Notes under the pieces: model-generated
What the model was told of the DNA's origin: nothing
Seen by the model: only the letters and a program-made list of their open reading frames with translations
The model's database searches: none
In this document: piece after piece, positions 23,019 to 35,015 of the stretch
Layout: each line of letters opens with the position of its first letter
How positions within the stretch are numbered: the first letter of the stretch is position 1
Source: Phyllostachys edulis
Taxonomy: Eukaryota > Streptophyta > Magnoliopsida > Poales > Poaceae
NCBI GenBank assembly: GCA_036346405.1
Contig: CM070561.1
Coordinates: 3,536,834 to 3,600,833 of the forward strand
Reading direction: 5' to 3'
DNA: 64,000 nt
Program-made: the position numbers and the translations under genes

Positions 23019-23306
23019 TATTTTTTTTGTAGTGTCATGTAGAACCTAAATTTTTTGCTATAAAATATTCTTTGAAATGGCCAACTTTTGTCAGCCTAAA
23101 ATTTGATTAATTATATTGTTTTTATCAATATTTAAGGATCAACATTACACAATTTCTGACGCGATATCATAGTCTTAAAACAATTCGTGATTAGGGCGAG
23201 AAACAGCAACCTGTGTAGTACGAAGCGCTTGTATCCTCAAACTCGACGAAGTCATTCTTATCCATTCATTTTCTATGGAGCATTGCTACACACGACTACT
23301 CATATG

Positions 23307-24005
23307 TAGAATTTGGGACTTGGTAGGGCTTTTTCGAAATTTGGCAAGACGCGGTCAGTCACGGTCTAAACTCAAGACGCATGACATGACGCAGCGTCCG
23401 GGGCAAGACTTGATTTAACGCCGGCGGGCCGGGCTGAGAATCGTCTGCATAAGATTAGGCAAGACGCAAGACGCGACCATTTGGGCGTGCTTGGGCGATC
23501 TGACGCACGAAAAAAACCCAATCCTCCTATCCTCCTCCGGCTGGTCCAATCCTATCCTCCCGGCACTGGTAGCTCGCCCAATCTGTTCTTCCACGGCTGC
23601 CCAACCCTAACCCCCATCCCGCTAATCCATATCCTCGATCCTACACACCACCTCCACCCTCCCTCGGTTCCTCCTCCCCAAGCACCGCTTTTCTCCTCCT
23701 CTCCGCTCTCTCTCTCACGCCTTCCTCTCCTCGGCTCTCCTCGCCGAGAGGAATGAAGATGGCGATTACCGCCACCATCGCCGCCCGCTATCTATAGTTA
23801 TTTTGAAATTTGGGCTTGGTGTGCACGCAGCGACCCGACACTAAGACGAGGCTTTGGGCGTGCTCAGGCTGGCCGGAGGCGAAGTGGGCAAAGACTGCAG
23901 ACGCAAGACGGCGAGATGATCGCCGAGCAGCAAGACTGCACGACGCGCCCGGCACGGCAGTGGACTGGGCGGACCGCACGCAAGACGCGCCAATGCCCAG
24001 CTCTA
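23307..24005. mobile_element. Nonautonomous hAT element
   Basis: A 699-bp element with a perfect 8-bp duplication CTCATATG at 23299-23306 and 24006-24013. Terminal repeats are TAGAATTTGGGACTTGG (left) and TAGAGCTGGGCATTGG (inverted right). Both ends carry GCAAGACGC/CAAGACG motifs repeated many times (about 23345-23510 and 23840-23990), as expected for subterminal transposase-binding repeats. The middle is C/T-rich. Frames are not protein-like. Confidence 0.85.
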
Positions 24006-24013
24006 CTCATATG

Positions 24014-24601
24014 ACGATCCGGCGGGAGGAGGCGGCATGCTGGTGGGCGAGGAGGAGAAGGCGTGGAGAAGGGAGGCGCGACGCGGGAGGAGGAGGAGGC
24101 GACGTCTTGGTGGCGGGCGAGGCTTGTCGAGTCGGAGGAGAGTTCATGAGAAGGATCTCGAGGGCATGATCGGGCGGAGGCGAGATGGCGGCCGGAGCGC
24201 GTCTGGTGGCCGCCGGACGGGTGCCGCACGCGCGCGGACGGCTCGCCGAGGCACCGTAAGCGCGTTCTCGTCGTACATAAAGCATTTACGTTTTGTACGT
24301 GAAAATGCATTTGTAGTTCTGTCGTCTATGTCAGAGATTTGCTTAAACATCACTTTTAAGCAATGTTTATTGATGGATATTCTAAAACGACAGCAATACC
24401 TCCTGTGGCGCTAGACCCATTTCGTACCTCTTGTCCAGGACCCGTAGAGTAGCCGACCCACAGTAGCAGGGCATTGTCATACCATGTCTATGATCTATCG
24501 ATCGGCTCTAATTTTCTTGAGGATTATTTAGATTAGGTACAACGTAGGGAGAGGAAGGAGGACACGTGCACTAATGCTTTCCTTCCAACTCATGGAGTCA
24601 C
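24014..24601. other. GC-rich then A/T-rich spacer, no gene supported
   Basis: Positions 24014-24260 are rich in GGAGGAGG and GGCGG and give overlapping low-complexity frames on both strands. The rest has no coding features. Positions about 24560-24601 match the tandem unit found to the right of the next hAT element. Confidence 0.4.
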
Positions 24602-24609
24602 CTAGTAAC

Positions 24610-27600
24610 CAGGCCTAGCCAACTAGGCTGCCCGGCCCGGCACGGCACGAGCCTGACTAGGTACGACCTATTTCGGCCTATTACTATTCATGTCGTATAG
24701 GGCCGGCCCACGGGCCGGAGTGGCGGCCTAGGTATGGCCCGATGGGCATTTGTACCGGGTCGGGCCGGCCTGAGCCCGTTTGGCCCATCAGAACGAAAAA
24801 ATTCCAGAAAAATTAGAAACATGTGTGTAATTCAGAAGTAGACATGAAAATAAAAAGAATTGAGACAATCATATTGAAAATGTAATAAAGAGCTTTATTG
24901 ATGTCCAACTGGTTGCCTCGTTAAAACCTTTGCCAAGTAAAAACTCAAAATGAGAAAACATTGGCAAAGGAAAAAGAGTACAGCCTATAGCTCTACAATT
25001 CTATATACATGATACATCTTTGTTCTATGTGTCGATATCATTGTCTAAGTACAGATTTTTGAACACCTCCGACAACTCTGGATTTTCCACAGAGTGTTGT
25101 GTTCGTAAATCAGTTTGTTCCCAATCCTTCACAGTTAGAAGGATCTCCACCATCTCACTTGTGAGACTTGTTCTTCTCTCCTCCAATATCCTTCCAAAAA
25201 GACTGAAACCAGACTCGGAGGAAACCGTAGAGACAGGAACAGTGAACACATCACGTGCAAATATGGATAGCACGGGATATGTTAACTTATGTGCTTGCCA
25301 CTATTGCAAGATGTCGAAGCCTTCTGAGTTGAAATCCATCATATCGCTGTCCAGATAGGTGAATAATTTTCCACTCCTTGTAGGTCTTGGCTGAGCAGGC
25401 GTTGGTGTAGAAGAAGAAGAAGAACCCCTGGACCTGGACCTAGAGGAAGAGGCACCGAAGATCGCGCCCCACATATTTGTCTTCCCACTTGAGGTGGGGG
25501 CTACTGGAGATCGTTGCGAACGGACTCCCCGGAACTTATTTTCATACCTTTGGTAAACCTCGTATAACCGAGAACGAACTTTTGCAAAATAGTCAGTATA
25601 GTCTAGCCCTGTAGCATCACTAAGAAGATCAAGTACAGTACCAAATGCATCAATTTTAGCTCTAAGATCTAAAAGAAATGCAAATGCATATAGGTAAGGA
25701 ATTTCTCTCCAATATTTAAGGTATTTAGATTTCATGGAAACAACAGCATCGCGTAAAACTATGTCATTTTCAAACATTTTCAATTGAGTAGCAATCTGTA
25801 AAATAGTGTGCACAATGATAGGAGATGTTGGATAGTAGACAACGGATAAAGCAACAGTTGCCTCATAAAAAATTTCTAAAAACGACAGTACCTTCTCAGC
25901 AACGAACCAATGTTGCTCAATTAATAGCATAGTACCGTCAGTGCTAGGAGGATAGTGTGTTTGAATAAATATAAAAAAAGTGCTCTTGTATGGTAAAAGA
26001 TTCTTAAGTATGAGGTAAGTAGAGTTCCACCTTACCTTCATGTCCAAACCGAACTTTCTTAGATGTACACCCATCGCCCTACAGAAGTTCTTATATTGTG
26101 TTATTCTTACGTTAGAACTATTCAAGAAAGAAATCGCATCGCGAAAAGCTTTAATATACGAACTCAACCTCTTCAAACCACATTTGACTATAAGGTTGAT
26201 AATATGACAAGCGCATCGTTGATGTAGCAGGAAGGAATCGGCATATGTACTCAACACTGGAGTAAGAATGTCCATGGCCCTAGAGTTTGAAGCGGCGTTG
26301 TCTAAAGTAATTGCGAATATTTTGTGCGTAAGACCAAAGTTTTCACGACTTTGATAATCTGATTCATAATATTCTCCCGTGTGTGCTACATCAATTAATT
26401 TCAAAGCTATAATCCTTTTCTCTATTACCCAGTTGTCATTAATATAATGCGTAACTACATTAAGGTAATTTTTCCTAGCCCGGCCACTCCATATGTCCGA
26501 GGTCAGGGCCACCAAAAATGTGCACGTACTAAATAATTCATTTATTTTATTACGACGTTCATTATAGTATTTCACTAGATCCCTAGTTGTTGTCTGTCTA
26601 GAAATAGAAGTAAATTTAGGATTATGCGTAGTCCTAATGTAATTTTGGAAAGAAGCAGACTAGCCAAAGCCTAACGGTAAATCCTCAGAAGCAATTAAAC
26701 GACAGAGAGATTGGCGGACTACCTGAGGATCGTAGTCACAGCTAGATACCGTACCGTCGGGGTTGTATTGCAGCTGTATCTGCCTCATCGACAATCCTTG
26801 CTTGGTTCGACACCTTGTAGCATGTCTAATCAAGTGCCCTGTTCCACTTGTAGACTTTGCAGACAATTCATGGCGACAAATTTTACAAATAGCATATGGT
26901 ACCTTATTTCCAGCTGCGTCTTGCCTGGTTGTCCTGTCGAAATTCTCCCACACTCCCGATGTAGACGGCCTCGACCTCTTTGCTCCGATTGCTATTGAGC
27001 CTAATGCTGATGTGGAGGCTGATGACGGAACTCTACCTTGCTCCTCCGGTGAAACCTCCGGTTGGTTTGAGGCAGCTGCAGCTGCAGCCGCCTCCATAGA
27101 CGTGATTTCGTCCGATGAAAGTCCGAACTCGCTAAGAGCAAAGCTGTCGTAAGAACTGTCCATGACGAAAACTGCAAAATCGAAAATAACACTATTACTA
27201 CTTTAATCTTAGCATACCAATAACTAACAATAAAAGTATTGCAAAAATAGTATTGTACCTCTTTCGCTGACTTGCTGACGAAAATTGAAATTTCCAAATT
27301 TTGGCATAAATTTTTTGAATTTTGCCAAATTAGCTCAACACGGATTTGAATTTGTACAACACAATTTCAAAGAGAGAATGGAGAATGAAGGGGTGCTGAA
27401 TGAGGGGGGGGGTATGGTGCCTATTTATAGAAAAAAAAATTTGGATTTTTTTCAATTTATTTGCTATTTTTTAAGCCCCCAACAGTCAAAAAAAAAATCT
27501 CTGACGAATCAAAATTTTAGGCGTGCCGTGCCATGCATACCGAGCCACGGCCCACGGCACGACGGCCCGGCTCGCCCGCCGTCTTCTTCTCCCCGTCCCC

Positions 27601-28377
27601 CCCCCCGCCGCCTCGCCGTGCCGTCGTGCGCCTCGGCGACACCTTTGCCTCCTCGCCTCCCAGCGGTGGCGCGACCCGCCGCCTCCCTCGGCGCCGCCTC
27701 GACGACACCGCCTCCTCACCTCCCATGGCGCGACCCGCCACCTCCTCGCCTCCCGCGTGGCCGCCTCGGCAGCTCGATGACCGCCGCCTCGCCTCCTCGC
27801 TGCTGCGCGACCTGCCGCCTCCTCGCCTCCCCGCTGCGATGCGACCTGCCGCCTCCTCGCCTCCCAGCGTCGCCACCTCGGCGACCTCGCCACCTCCTCG
27901 CCTCCCGCACCCGCGTCGCCGACCTCGTCGCCGCCTCCCATGCCCCGCGTCGTCGACCCGCCGCCTCCTCGCCTCCCAGCGCCGCCTCGATGACATTGCC
28001 GTCGCCTCCTCCTCCGTCTGCTCGGTGCGGCCTGATGTGCCAGCGCCGCCGCCGCCGCCTCCTCCTCCTCCGCTCAAGAAGACAAAGTCTTGTGCATGAC
28101 GCCTCCTCCTCCTCCGTTCGGCCTCCGCAAAGACCGTGACTTCTTGGCTCCGTTCGACCCTCGCTCCGCCTCCCCACTACCGCCGTGCGTGCACTGCGCA
28201 ACTCGCTTGTTACGTGCCATCTTGGGGCGGCCCGTCCGAGGTGGCGGCGGCGCATGGCCCAGTATCGTGTCGGGCGGCACGACTTATGAACGATGCAGAC
28301 GTCTTTGTGTTTGGGCCGGGCCTACTGTACCGTACTTCGTGTCGGCCCAATTGGTCTGATCCATTTGGCTAGCTCTA
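24610..28377 (-). mobile_element. hAT transposon with nearly intact transposase
   Basis: A 3768-bp element. Ends are CAGGCCTAGCCAA (left) and TAGAGCTAGCCAA (inverted right). Flanking 8-mers are CTAGTAAC (24602-24609) and GTAGTGAC (28378-28385). An unoccupied copy of the site in the adjacent tandem repeat reads CTAGTGAC at about 28476-28483, so each flank differs from it by one base. The transposase lies on the minus strand. The 5' side of that gene (27500-28260) is extremely rich in CCGCCTCCTCGCCTCC-type repeats, probably its leader/promoter. GGGCC-rich words near both ends are typical of this plant hAT group. Confidence 0.85.
25025..27163 (-). pseudogene. hAT transposase (BED finger), two in-frame TAG stops
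   Basis: One continuous frame of 713 codons, interrupted only by TAG at 26660-26662 and TAG at 25301-25303, with no frameshift. The N-terminus is Ala/Ser-rich and acidic. A BED zinc finger follows at about residues 68-115 (VWENFDR, then CKIC and HLIRHATRC). The middle is the RNase H-like catalytic region (ALTSDIWSG, ITLDNAASN, RCACHIINLIV, DMKVRWNSTYLIL). The C-terminus is the dimerisation domain (SSESGFSLFGRILEERRTSL). This is the RICESLEEPER/DAYSLEEPER type. As it stands it would give a truncated protein or need read-through. Both stops could come from G-to-A change of a TGG codon; the second precedes a Trp codon where relatives have WW. Confidence 0.88.
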
Positions 28378-28380
28378 GTA

Positions 28381-28545
28381 GTGACAGATTGATTGATAGG
28401 TGTATGTGTATCACACAAAAATTATAAAACGTGTAGACGGAGTGCAATGCTTCCCTTCCAACTCATGGAGTCACCTAGTGACGGATTGATTGATAAGTGT
28501 ATGTGCATCACACAAAAATTATAAAACGTTTAGACGGAATGCTTC
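28381..28545 (+). repeat. 98-bp tandem repeat at the hAT target site
   Basis: GTGACRGATTGATTGATARGTGTATG and the following A/T-rich block occur at 28381 and again at 28479, a 98-bp period. The sequence before the hAT (about 24560-24601, GCTTTCCTTCCAACTCATGG) is also the end of a unit. The hAT inserted at one copy of the unit junction and left the other empty. Confidence 0.8.
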
Positions 28546-28809
28546 CGTGAGACTTTATTAGAAAACAACCTTACCTTACATAAAGAAGGATAAGCTAGAA
28601 GGAGCTAGGTAAAAAAAACCGGCTTAACAAAAGAGACGAACACAACGAGTTGAGAGCGAGCGAGCAGCACACCAAGTTGTTTCGGAAACGAAAACAGTGG
28701 ACTCCAGAGCGTTGAAAAAAATCTCCCATAGCAGTCGTAAATCCTCACTACACTCGTGAATGAATATCGCATGAGCTTGCTACCATTCAATTAAGAGAAA
28801 ATTAGCTTA

Positions 28810-28937
28810 GTATCATCACAAAGATGTATAGATTGAAAAATACCATTGCATATAAGGCTGACAAGTGGATCCTAGGATCATATGTCAGTGACATATCGAT
28901 AGTATTTTTCAACTCGAATAATCTTTGTGATGGTATC
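28810..28937. repeat. Short hairpin-forming inverted repeat (MITE-like)
   Basis: The left arm from 28810 (GTATCATCACAAAGAT) and the right arm ending at 28937 pair over about 36 bases (both containing TTGAAAAATAC and ATCACAAAGAT), separated by a loop of about 55 bases. The rest of 28546-29340 has no recognisable gene. Confidence 0.6.
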
Positions 28938-29339
28938 GAGCAATTCAGCCCTTCAATTAAACGTGCAAACTTGCAACTTGCAAGAGGCTCAAATGCTAGT
29001 AGTATAACACAAGGGACAAGCCGGCTCCAAAGGCAAAACAAAACATGCTAGTAGTTCTTATTCGTACAAAGAGTAAAAAAGGGTACTACTGTACTCTGTA
29101 CGAGTAATTGTCACCGCCGGGAGCAGAACGTGTGACGGCGATCGGGCTTGGAAGGTGTACGAGCCAGGATTTACCCTCTGCAACACTCTACGTATATCAG
29201 TACTTAGTACTATCTGAGTCAATAGTTAGTGCACACGATTATATAATTAAATATCAAACATATATCTCGCGAAAGTAAAGCTATTACATAATATTAAACA
29301 GTGCATAGATACACTGTACGATCGCTTGACTTACACACG

Positions 29340-29952
29340 GACCGATCAGACCAAGCACCTTACACACGGGCGTTCCCGGTGCTTTGGTTGCATAGAGTGG
29401 AAATAGAGGTGAGCATGGGGAAGAGGATGTCTAGGAGATGCCAAAGGGCATGATGATGTTGGTCGAGGTTCACCTGAGCGGCGGTCGGAACAGAGGAGGT
29501 GGCCCCTCGAGCTCTCTCCTGCATTTTGGTGCGCGAGGGAGAAGGGGGAAATGAGCAGGTGAGAAGGGAAACACGAGGCGCAGCTCGTGGCGGTTTAAGT
29601 AGGGTGGGACAGGGCGTGAGATGGCGGCTTGTTCTCGGCGAGACGGATGAGTGGGCGGCGCGGGATGTTGCTATGCGCGGCGATGTAGCTACAGTGGAGA
29701 GTGTGGATATGATGTGGCATGAGAGTGGCGGCACGCATGCAGTGTCGACGAGAGGATGACGTCGATGTAAGCAGCGACATGGCCATAGTGTGTCGTGTGG
29801 GGCTAATGGTAGCAGACGCTGCAAAGCGGCGAGCGACAAAGCAAAGCGGAACAAGGAAGAAGGAGAGGGCGCTTGGTCTGCGGGGACGAGGAGGCCGGGT
29901 GGGCTGGGCGACGCTAGGTTGGGAGGGGGGAGGAGATGTGGGCCGAGCGGCG
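29340..29952. repeat. Left part of an older LTR-like sequence
   Basis: A GC-rich block with no convincing protein (its frames are Ser/Pro/Thr-rich and low complexity). It ends exactly at the gypsy 5' LTR, and its continuation after the gypsy, at 61209, has the style of a gypsy LTR tail. I infer an old LTR or similar element that was the target of the gypsy. Weak. Confidence 0.3.
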
Positions 29953-30689
29953 TGTAATATCCCGTATAAATACCAATGAATAGAAATAGGCAAATTGGAA
30001 TTAGGAATTAAATTTCAGAAATTAAAAGAGAAGAGAGGAGTTTGGGCCGGTTGGGCCCCCAAGCCGAGTCCAACACGGACTCAGCCGGGGGGGGGGGAGC
30101 CACCCCAAATAAAAGAGGAGAGGGTAGGGGGCCGAAGTCATAGCTCTCCTTGCTGCCTGCCTCCCAGGACTAGCCCTTGCGCCCCTGTCTGCCAGCCCTT
30201 GTGCGCCTGAGCTAGCTAGCTATTGCCCTAGCTCTTCTCTATCGCTAGCTCTCCCTATCGCCAAATTTCTACCAAGGTGCCACCATCTGCGATGTAAGCT
30301 CCCTAGGGCATACCCTCTCTTCTTCTTTGTCTTTGCAAAGGGAAGAAGCAAGGAGCCGACAAGAGGAAAGAACAGGAAGAGGAAGAAAGCAGGAGAAGGG
30401 AAAAAAAAAGCTAGAGCTTTGGGACCCATCACCGATTTTCATCCAATTTCATGAGTAATGAGACTGATCAACCCTAATTTGATATTCGATTGTTGTTTAT
30501 TCAAGTTTAGATTAGCTTAGTAGCACGGATTGGACGTTTTGGGATGCCCTAATTCGGTAAGTTGTACTGCAAAACCTTACGAGGAGATTTTGGGGTATCT
30601 CTGTCCATATTCATGACTTTGCCATGTTAATAACATTGTAGATAATTTCATAAGATTTCCATAGAGTCCAACACTACTATAAAAAAGCT

Positions 30690-30985
30690 AATATTGGACG
30701 TCTCATCACAAACGGTTGACCAAAACTGACGGTTGACCAAAACTGTCAGTATTAAATATAATCACGGATGGTTTTAGTTTAGAGACCGTCTGTGTTACTA
30801 GCTGTGCTAAAAACCGTATGTGAAGAGATAATATCACATACAATTCATGTTAAAAACCGTCTGTGATACTACTAAATATCACAGACGGTTTTTTTCTTAA
30901 AACCGTTTGTGATACTTCCCGTCTGTGATAATTAACTCATCACAGACGGTTTGTATTAAAAACCGTCTGCGTTAATTTCACTTGA
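30690..30985. repeat. CACTA-1 5' subterminal repeats
   Basis: Multiple direct and inverted copies of a CACAGACGGTTT core with variants (CACAAACGGTT, AACCGTCTGTGA). Pairs in inverse orientation can form hairpins. In En/Spm such motifs are bound by TnpA. Confidence 0.85.
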
Positions 30986-31403
30986 TGCGCACCCAACCCT
31001 CACAGATCTGTCTTAAATTCTAGATCTGTTCTCACTTCTCATAGGCTACTGCTTTGAGGAGGTAGGGCTTTGAGGCCATTTGGTGAAAGGAGACCACGGA
31101 TTTGGGAAGAGTGATTGTAGATCCATTTGTTCTTGACTATCTATGGTTAGTAATTTGTTCCTAATTGCATTATATTCTAGATCTAGCTTGGTAAAGGGAG
31201 AATTGAAGATGGTTTAGATCTAGCTTGATGTAGAGAGAAGATTATTTATATCTAGTATGGTTTAGAGTTTAGCCAATTCATAGTCTATTTATACTTAATT
31301 AAACTTAATTAATTCTTGCTACATATAGCTACGTTAGATCATATATAGTATACTAATTAATTAATTCAATATTTAACACTGAATTATTATATGCGTAGCG
31401 TAG

Positions 31404-34400
31404 TTGGACCAAAGCTGGATGTACGCTGAGAACCGTGTGAGTGGAGAGTACATTAATGTCGTGTCTTCTTTTACAAAAGCTGCCGAGGAGGATATGTTGA
31501 ATAATGGGGTGGAATATATGTATTGTCTATACATTGACTGTGAGAATCTGAAGATGTTTAAGAACCGAGCACAGATCGAAACACACTTGATTCCAAGGGG
31601 TTTCAAAAAGGGGTATACACATTGTACCAGTCACGGTGAAGAGCAGACTATACAGGAATGTAGTAATAACAATATCGCTGACGAAGTCAACGATATGCTG
31701 CCGGATGATGTATCGATTGTGGTTCTGATTCGGATAGGCTGCACGATGACAATCTGGATCATATGCTTCGTGATGCAGAAGGGAACTATAGTGAGAGAGA
31801 GTTTGGTAAATTCAAGGGCTTGATGGAGGACTCGGAGAAACCTTTATTCCCCGGCTACAAGCTGGAATACACAAGGTTGTCATCCGTGCTTGAACTGCTG
31901 AAATTGAATGTAAGCAACAGTTGGTCTAACAAGAGTTTCACAGCGCTGTTAGGTCTCTTAGCGGACATGCTTCCAGATGGAAACGAGTTGCGTAAAACCA
32001 CCTACAAAGCTAAGAATATTCTTTGTCCATTATGAATGGGAGTAGAAAGAATGCATACATGTCCAAACGACTGTATCCTTTACCGTAAAGAGTACGCAAA
32101 CATGCATATATGTCCGGTGTGCAACACATCTCGATACTAGCGTAAGAATCAATCAGATAACAACGAGGGAATCGAGGTGAAGAAAGGACCTCCTGCTAAG
32201 GTGGCGTAGTATCTTCCTGTAATTCCCCATTTGAAGCATTTTTTGTGAACCCAAAGGAAGCAAAACTGCTGCATTGGCACTCGAAGGAGTGTGAGAAGGA
32301 TAGAAAGCTAAGACACCCTGCTGATTCTGCCCAGTAGAGAAATATTGATAGGAGATTTGCAGACTTCGGTGCAGAACCGAGGAATAGGTTTGGATTGAGT
32401 ACAGATGGAATGAATCCTTTCGGTAACATGAGCGGCCGACATAGCACTTGGCCCGTGAGTCTCTGTATCTACAACCTTCCTCTTTGGTTATGTATGAAGC
32501 AGAAGTATATTTTGCTATCGATACTTATCAAAGGTCCGAAGCAACCTGGGAATGATATTGATATGTACCTAACACCATTGATGGAAGATCTAAAACTGCT
32601 GTGGATCAAAGGGGTGCAGGTATAGGATGCGTACAAACGAGAGAACTTCACTTTACGCTCCTTGTTATTTTACACCATAAATGATTATCCTGCCCTTACT
32701 AACCTGTCGGGCCAGAGTACAAAAGGGGCCAAAGTCTGTACTCACTGCTTAGATCATACTAAGAGTGTGTGGCTGAAGCATTTGCGCAAAACCGTGTACA
32801 TGCGTCACCGTAGGTTCCTTCGGAGGGCTCACCCATACCGCGAGATGAAGAAACAATTCGACGGAGAGAATGAGGACAGTTCAGCTCTAAGGCATTTAAG
32901 TGGAAAAGAGGTCGATGATATGGTTAAGGATTTAGATGTTGTGCTCGAAAAGGGACGTAAATCGAAGACCCATGAGAAGAACATCTGGAAGAAGAGATTA
33001 ATATTTTGGGACTTACTTTATTGGGAGCACTTAGATGTTCACCATTACATCGACGTCACGCTCATAGAGAAGAATGTATGTAACAACTTCATTGGTCTTT
33101 TACTGAACATTCATGACAAAACAAAGGATGATGTCAACGCATGGCTTGACTTGGTCGATATAGACATCAGACCTGAGTTAGCACTGACAAAGACCGATAA
33201 AAGGACAAACGTACCTTCCCCTGCTTGTTACACTTTGTCCAAGGCCGAGAGAACTGAACCGTGCTAGTGCTTGCATGGTGTGAAAGTTCCATCCGGTTAC
33301 TCCACCAACATGAAGAAACTTGTTTCGATGGAAGATTTGAAGTTCATTGGCATGAAGTCTCATGATTGTCATGTGCTAATGACACATATCCTTCCTATTG
33401 CAATTAGAAGTATTTTGTCGATCAATGTCCGAGAAACAATCATGAGGCTGTGTTATTTCTTTAACACAATTGCTCAGAAGGTCATCGCCCCCCGAAGGAC
33501 TAGATGCTCTGCAGGACGAGGTAGTGGCGACTCTATGTCATCTTGAGATGTATTTTCCTCTGTCGTTTTTCGATATCATCGTCCATCTCATTGTTCACAT
33601 TGTGAGGGAGATAAAGATGTGCAGGCCCATGTTCCTACGTAGCATGTACCCGTTCGAGAGATTCATGGGAATTCTCAAGTCCTATGTACGGAATCGATCT
33701 AGGCCGGAGGGCAGCATCGTCAAAGGTTATGCAATCGAAGAGGTCATTGAGTTCTGCGCCGATTATATGGCTTAGGTCGAGCTGATAGGTGTGCCTCGAT
33801 CTCGCTAAGAGGGGAGGCTCGAGGGTATCAGGACCATCGGAAGAAAAGCAATCACTCCAGATATGGATGCGTATGATCAAGGCCATTTCACAGTCTTGCA
33901 AACATATGGTGAAGTGTCCCTCAGATATCGACCAAAGGGGCGTGCTTGGCAACAAAATCCGGAGTGGCCAGATGTTTGGATCACGAGACAGCACAACAGT
34001 CAGTTCAACCAATGGTTGAAGGAGTGAGTCACTAGGAGCTCGTCAAGTGATATGCTGACATGGTTGGCAAAAGAGCCAACATTTACAGTTGTGACATAGC
34101 AAGGATACGACATAAATGAGTACACATTCTATACACTGGCTCAAGATATGAAAAGCACTAACCAGAACAGCGGTGTCTACATAGATGCGTTCAGTACCAA
34201 TGGGTTGAGGAGCTCCTATTATAGGTTCATAGAGGAGATTTAGGAGCTTGACTACATGCTTTTCAAGATCCCCCTATTTTGGTGTCGTTGGGACCATCTC
34301 CCACAGGTGAAGGTTGACAAGTACGACGTCACTACCGTGGACCTCAAACATGTCAGATACAAAGACGAACCATTCGTACTCGCTAACCAAGTTGTTCAAG

Positions 34401-34438
34401 TCTTCTATGTAATCGACCAGACAAATAAGAAGCGCCAC
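31404..34438 (+). pseudogene. CACTA-1 transposase, 5' part
   Basis: Remains of a tnp2-type (TnpD-like) transposase. The start region reads DQSWMYAENRVSGEYI, the conserved opening of the transposase-associated domain, but the expected ATG is TTG at 31404-31406. Following blocks include HLIPRGFKKGYTHC and HGEEQ, then a Cys-rich region, then the tnp2 core (IDMYLTPLMEDL, HRRFLRRAHPYR, WEHLDVHHYIDV.L.EKNV), then a DUF4218-like part (YPFERFMGILKSYVRNRSRPEG) and the start of a DUF4216-like part (FVLANQVVQVFYV). Stops (for example at 32034-32036 and in the 32140-32340 segment) and frame changes break it. It ends at NKKRH, where CACTA-2 entered. Confidence 0.85.
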
Positions 34439-34449
34439 CACTACTATGG

Positions 34450-34810
34450 ATCACCTCATCACAGACGGTTTCCGAACCGTCTGTATTTGTTCGTTTATGA
34501 TAACAGCGGTTATCACAGACGGTTTTTGTGCTAAAACCGTCTATGAAGGCTAGTATCACAGACGGTTCTATCGACAAACCATCTGTGATACGCAGAATAT
34601 CACAGACGGTTTGTAGATAGAACCGTCTGTGAAATTCTGCGTATCACAGACGGTTCGTAGAAAGAACCATCTGTGATATTACGCCTTCACAGACGGTTTT
34701 TTGATAGAACCGTCTGTGATAATAGCCTTCACGGATGGTTTGTCGATAGAATCATTTGTGATAATAGCCTTCACAGACGGTTTTAGCACAAAAACTGTCT
34801 GTGATAGTTC
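34450..34810. repeat. CACTA-2 3' subterminal repeats
   Basis: Dense inverted pairs of ATCACAGACGGTT and AACCGTCTGTGAT, about 15-20 copies in 360 bp, separated by short A/T linkers such as CTATCGACAAACC. Less decayed than those of CACTA-1. Confidence 0.88.
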
Positions 34811-35015
34811 ATTATCCTCACTACATTCCTGCTGATTTTTTGCTAGCCTCAGGAATTGCTAGCCATGCCCTCTGAAAACAAGCATGCAAACAAACAGATA
34901 CATCACATATAATCAAATTGTTGACAACTCGAAGTGATCATTACTCAAAATAAATTACAAAAGATCGAATTTGTTCAAATATTGTCGCTATAGTTACAAT
35001 TGGATTACAATTGAG

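Noticed and set aside
27516..28255. Frames up to 188 codons on both strands
   Set aside because: They come from CCGCCTCCTCGCC repeats in the hAT leader; products are simple Arg/Pro or Gly/Arg strings.
29360..29854. 164-codon minus-strand frame
   Set aside because: Ser/Thr/Pro-rich with no domain, inside LTR-like sequence.
31404..31406. TTG as the true start of the CACTA-1 transposase
   Set aside because: Relatives, including CACTA-2, have ATG there; TTG is more simply a lost start in a pseudogene.
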